Shown: positions 6,105 through 7,843 of the stretch, one piece after another | Numbering within the stretch: the first letter of the stretch is position 1 | Layout of the letters: every line of letters starts with the position of its first letter | NCBI GenBank assembly: GCA_008016945.1 | Contig: SSGN01000230.1 | Location: forward strand, 1-7,843 | DNA length: 7,843 nucleotides | Reading direction: 5' to 3' | Source: Flavobacteriales bacterium | Lineage (GTDB): Bacteria > Bacteroidota > Bacteroidia > Flavobacteriales > PHOS-HE28 | The notes under the pieces: model-generated | What the model saw: the letters and a program-made list of their open reading frames with translations, nothing else | Databases searched by the model: none | Told to the model about the DNA's origin: nothing | Made by a program: the position numbers and the translations under genes

Positions 6105-7843
6105 TTGAGCAACTTCATCGTCAAGAAAGTCGCGGTGCTCGGGGCTGGCGTGATGGGCGCGCAGATTGCTGCGCACCTCGCCAACGCCGAAGTGCCGGTC
6201 GTGCTCTTCGACCTTCCGGCCAAGGAAGGCGATCCGAACGGTATCGGGAAGAAGGCCGTCGATGGCCTGAAGAAACTGCAGCCGTCGCCGCTGGCGACCA
6301 AGGACCGCGTTGCCTACATCGATGCCGCGAACTACGAGCAGCATCTGGAACAGCTCAAGGGTTGCGACCTGATCATCGAGGCCATCGCCGAGAAACTGGA
6401 GTGGAAGGACGACCTCTACCGCAAGATCTCGCCGTTCATCGCGCCGGACGCGATCATCGCGTCGAACACTTCCGGCCTGTCGATCAACCGTCTGGCCGAA
6501 GGCCTGCCGGCAGCCCTGCGCCCGAATTTCTGCGGCATCCACTTCTTCAACCCGCCGCGCTACATGCATCTGGTCGAACTGATCGCGACGCGTGAAACCA
6601 ATGCGGCGATGCTCGACAACCTCGAGTCCTGGGTCGTGTCGCGCCTCGGCAAGGGCGTCGTACGCGCACTCGATACGCCGAACTTCGTCGCCAACCGCGT
6701 CGGCGTCTTCTCGATTCTGGCCGTCATGCACCACACGCAGCAGTTCGGCCTCGGTTTCGACGAGGTCGACGGCCTGACCGGCCCGCTGATCGGCCGTCCG
6801 AAGAGCGCGACCTACCGCACCGCGGACGTCGTCGGCCTCGACACAATGGCCCACGTCATCAAGACGATGCAGGACACGCTGCCGAGCGATCCCTGGCACA
6901 AGTACTACGCCGCGCCGGCCTGGCTGCAGGCGCTGATCGCCAAGGGCGCGCTCGGCCAGAAGACCAAGGGCGGCATCTTCCGCAAGGAAGGCAAGGCGAT
7001 CAAGGTGCTGGATATCAAGGCACAGGATTACCGCGATTCCGCCGGTGACGTTGACGCTGACGTGCTGGCCATCCTGAAGAACAGGAACCCCGCGGAGAAG
7101 TTCGCGCAGCTGCGTGCTTCCAGCCACCCCCAGGCGAAATTCCTGTGGGCCATCTTCCGTGACATCTTCCACTATGTAGCCGTCCATCTCGAAGGCATCG
7201 CCAATAACGCCCGCGACGTCGACTTCGCCATGCGCTGGGGCTTCGGCTGGTCGCAGGGGCCATTCGAAACCTGGCAGGCTGCGGGCTGGAAGGCCATCGC
7301 CGAAGCGGTGCGCGATGACATCGCTGCCGGCAAGGCGATGAGCGATGTGCCGCTCCCGGCCTGGGTGTTCGCGCGTGACGGCGTGCATGCTGCAGACGGT
7401 TCGTTCTCGGCTTCGTCGAATACGCTGCAGGCGCGTTCGAATCTCCCCGTGTATCAGCGCCAGATCTTTCCCGAGCGTGTACTCAGCGAAAAGCAGGTCC
7501 AAGGTGAGACGCTCTGGGAAAACGGCAGTGTCCGCCTCTGGAAACTGCCGCAGGTTGATGCCGAGATCGGCATCCTGTCGATCACCAGCAAGAATCACAC
7601 GCTGGGTCGCGACGTGATCCTCGGCGTTCAGGAAGCCGTGGCTCGCGCCGAGAGGGATCTGAAAGGTCTGGTCATCTGGCACGAGGCGCCATTCGCCTTC
7701 GGCGCCAACCTGAAGGAAGTGGTCGAAGGCATTGCCGCCGGCAAGTTCGATCTGCTCGATGAATACGTCGGCGAGTTCCAGAAGGCCTCGATGACCTTCA
7801 AGTACGCGAAGGTGCCGGTCATCGCCGCGGTGCAGGGCATGGC
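6105..7843 (+). CDS. fadN: FadN-like 3-hydroxyacyl-CoA dehydrogenase / enoyl-CoA hydratase, 3' end cut off by the window
   Basis: Fused beta-oxidation enzyme with the domain order of Bacillus FadN (dehydrogenase first, hydratase last), opposite to the FadJ-like protein upstream. I read 579 codons without a stop. From the TTG start, the N-terminal NAD-binding domain has GAGVMG (13-18), NTSG (121-124; Ser123) and H146 in HFFNP. N197-R198 in FVANRV opens the first C-terminal dehydrogenase repeat, which runs to KTKGGIF (about 293). A second repeat covers about 345-400 (FLWAIFRDIFHYVA through PFETWQAAGW). A crotonase domain starts near 485, with oxyanion-hole segment FAFGAN (530-535), and is cut at VIAAVQGMA just before its GGG motif. 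Family members are about 790-800 residues, so some 210-220 are missing. It has its own promoter and operator, separate from the upstream cluster. In known fadN operons a thiolase and an acyl-CoA dehydrogenase follow; whether that holds here is outside the window. Confidence 0.93.
   Translation, partial: MSNFIVKKVAVLGAGVMGAQIAAHLANAEVPVVLFDLPAKEGDPNGIGKKAVDGLKKLQPSPLATKDRVAYIDAANYEQHLEQLKGCDLIIEAIAEKLEWKDDLYRKISPFIAPDAIIASNTSGLSINRLAEGLPAALRPNFCGIHFFNPPRYMHLVELIATRETNAAMLDNLESWVVSRLGKGVVRALDTPNFVANRVGVFSILAVMHHTQQFGLGFDEVDGLTGPLIGRPKSATYRTADVVGLDTMAHVIKTMQDTLPSDPWHKYYAAPAWLQALIAKGALGQKTKGGIFRKEGKAIKVLDIKAQDYRDSAGDVDADVLAILKNRNPAEKFAQLRASSHPQAKFLWAIFRDIFHYVAVHLEGIANNARDVDFAMRWGFGWSQGPFETWQAAGWKAIAEAVRDDIAAGKAMSDVPLPAWVFARDGVHAADGSFSASSNTLQARSNLPVYQRQIFPERVLSEKQVQGETLWENGSVRLWKLPQVDAEIGILSITSKNHTLGRDVILGVQEAVARAERDLKGLVIWHEAPFAFGANLKEVVEGIAAGKFDLLDEYVGEFQKASMTFKYAKVPVIAAVQGM

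Noticed and set aside
3082..6158. Recent duplication between the FadJ-like and FadN-like dehydrogenase domains (shared GAGVMG and HFFNP)
   Set aside because: Similarity is limited to family motifs; intervening residues, domain order and neighbouring sequence differ, so they are ancient relatives.
6062..6595. A plus-strand open frame starting before the FadN-like TTG start, with an ATG at 6071
   Set aside because: Its ATG has no ribosome-binding site and its product becomes Arg/Gly-rich shadow sequence. The conserved protein is in the other frame, with AAGGAG before TTG at 6105.
6030..7682. A 550-codon open frame on the minus strand
   Set aside because: It lies fully antisense to the FadN-like gene, whose motifs are unmistakable. 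The minus-strand translation shows no recognisable domain and is an effect of high-GC codon bias.

Overview
The window looks like a fatty-acid beta-oxidation locus from a GC-rich Gram-negative bacterium, most likely a betaproteobacterium. Rhodocyclales (Azoarcus/Thauera/Dechloromonas relatives) is my best guess. The reasons are about 65% GC in the core genes, an OmpP1/FadL-type outer-membrane channel, a YciA-type thioesterase, and the particular set of FadI-, FadJ- and FadN-like enzymes. The order-level placement is inference from gene content, not from a marker gene.

Bases 1-4480 hold a tightly packed plus-strand gene cluster. It starts with the 3' part of a FadI-like thiolase, followed after 3 nt by a DegV-family (fatty-acid-binding fold) protein. 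After 21 nt comes a FadJ-like enoyl-CoA hydratase/3-hydroxyacyl-CoA dehydrogenase, which overlaps by 8 nt a YciA-like acyl-CoA thioesterase. A 99-nt AT-rich gap (4481-4579) with a weak promoter candidate and an operator-like motif leads to a FadL-family porin (4580-5884). That gene is closed by a very strong intrinsic terminator (5904-5933).

Bases 5934-6104 are a regulatory region. It has a near-consensus sigma70 promoter (TTGACG, 16 nt, TATAAT) followed at the expected start of transcription by the palindrome AAACGTTCGTTT. A degenerate second copy lies on the -35 box, 29 bp upstream. This promoter drives a second multifunctional enzyme, FadN-like with dehydrogenase first and hydratase last. 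It starts at a TTG codon with a strong ribosome-binding site and runs off the right edge.

Together the genes would take exogenous long-chain fatty acids across the outer membrane (FadL) and run the hydration, oxidation and thiolysis steps of the beta-oxidation spiral (FadJ-like, FadN-like, FadI-like). They could also release free acids or recover CoA (YciA). No acyl-CoA ligase or acyl-CoA dehydrogenase is in view. The DegV-type lipid-binding protein inside the degradation cluster, with altered ligand-site motifs and no kinase partner visible, is the least explained element. A motif shared by the fadL and fadN upstream regions suggests one fatty-acid-responsive (TetR/PsrA-like) regulator for both. 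I see no mobile element, tRNA, rRNA or CRISPR array.
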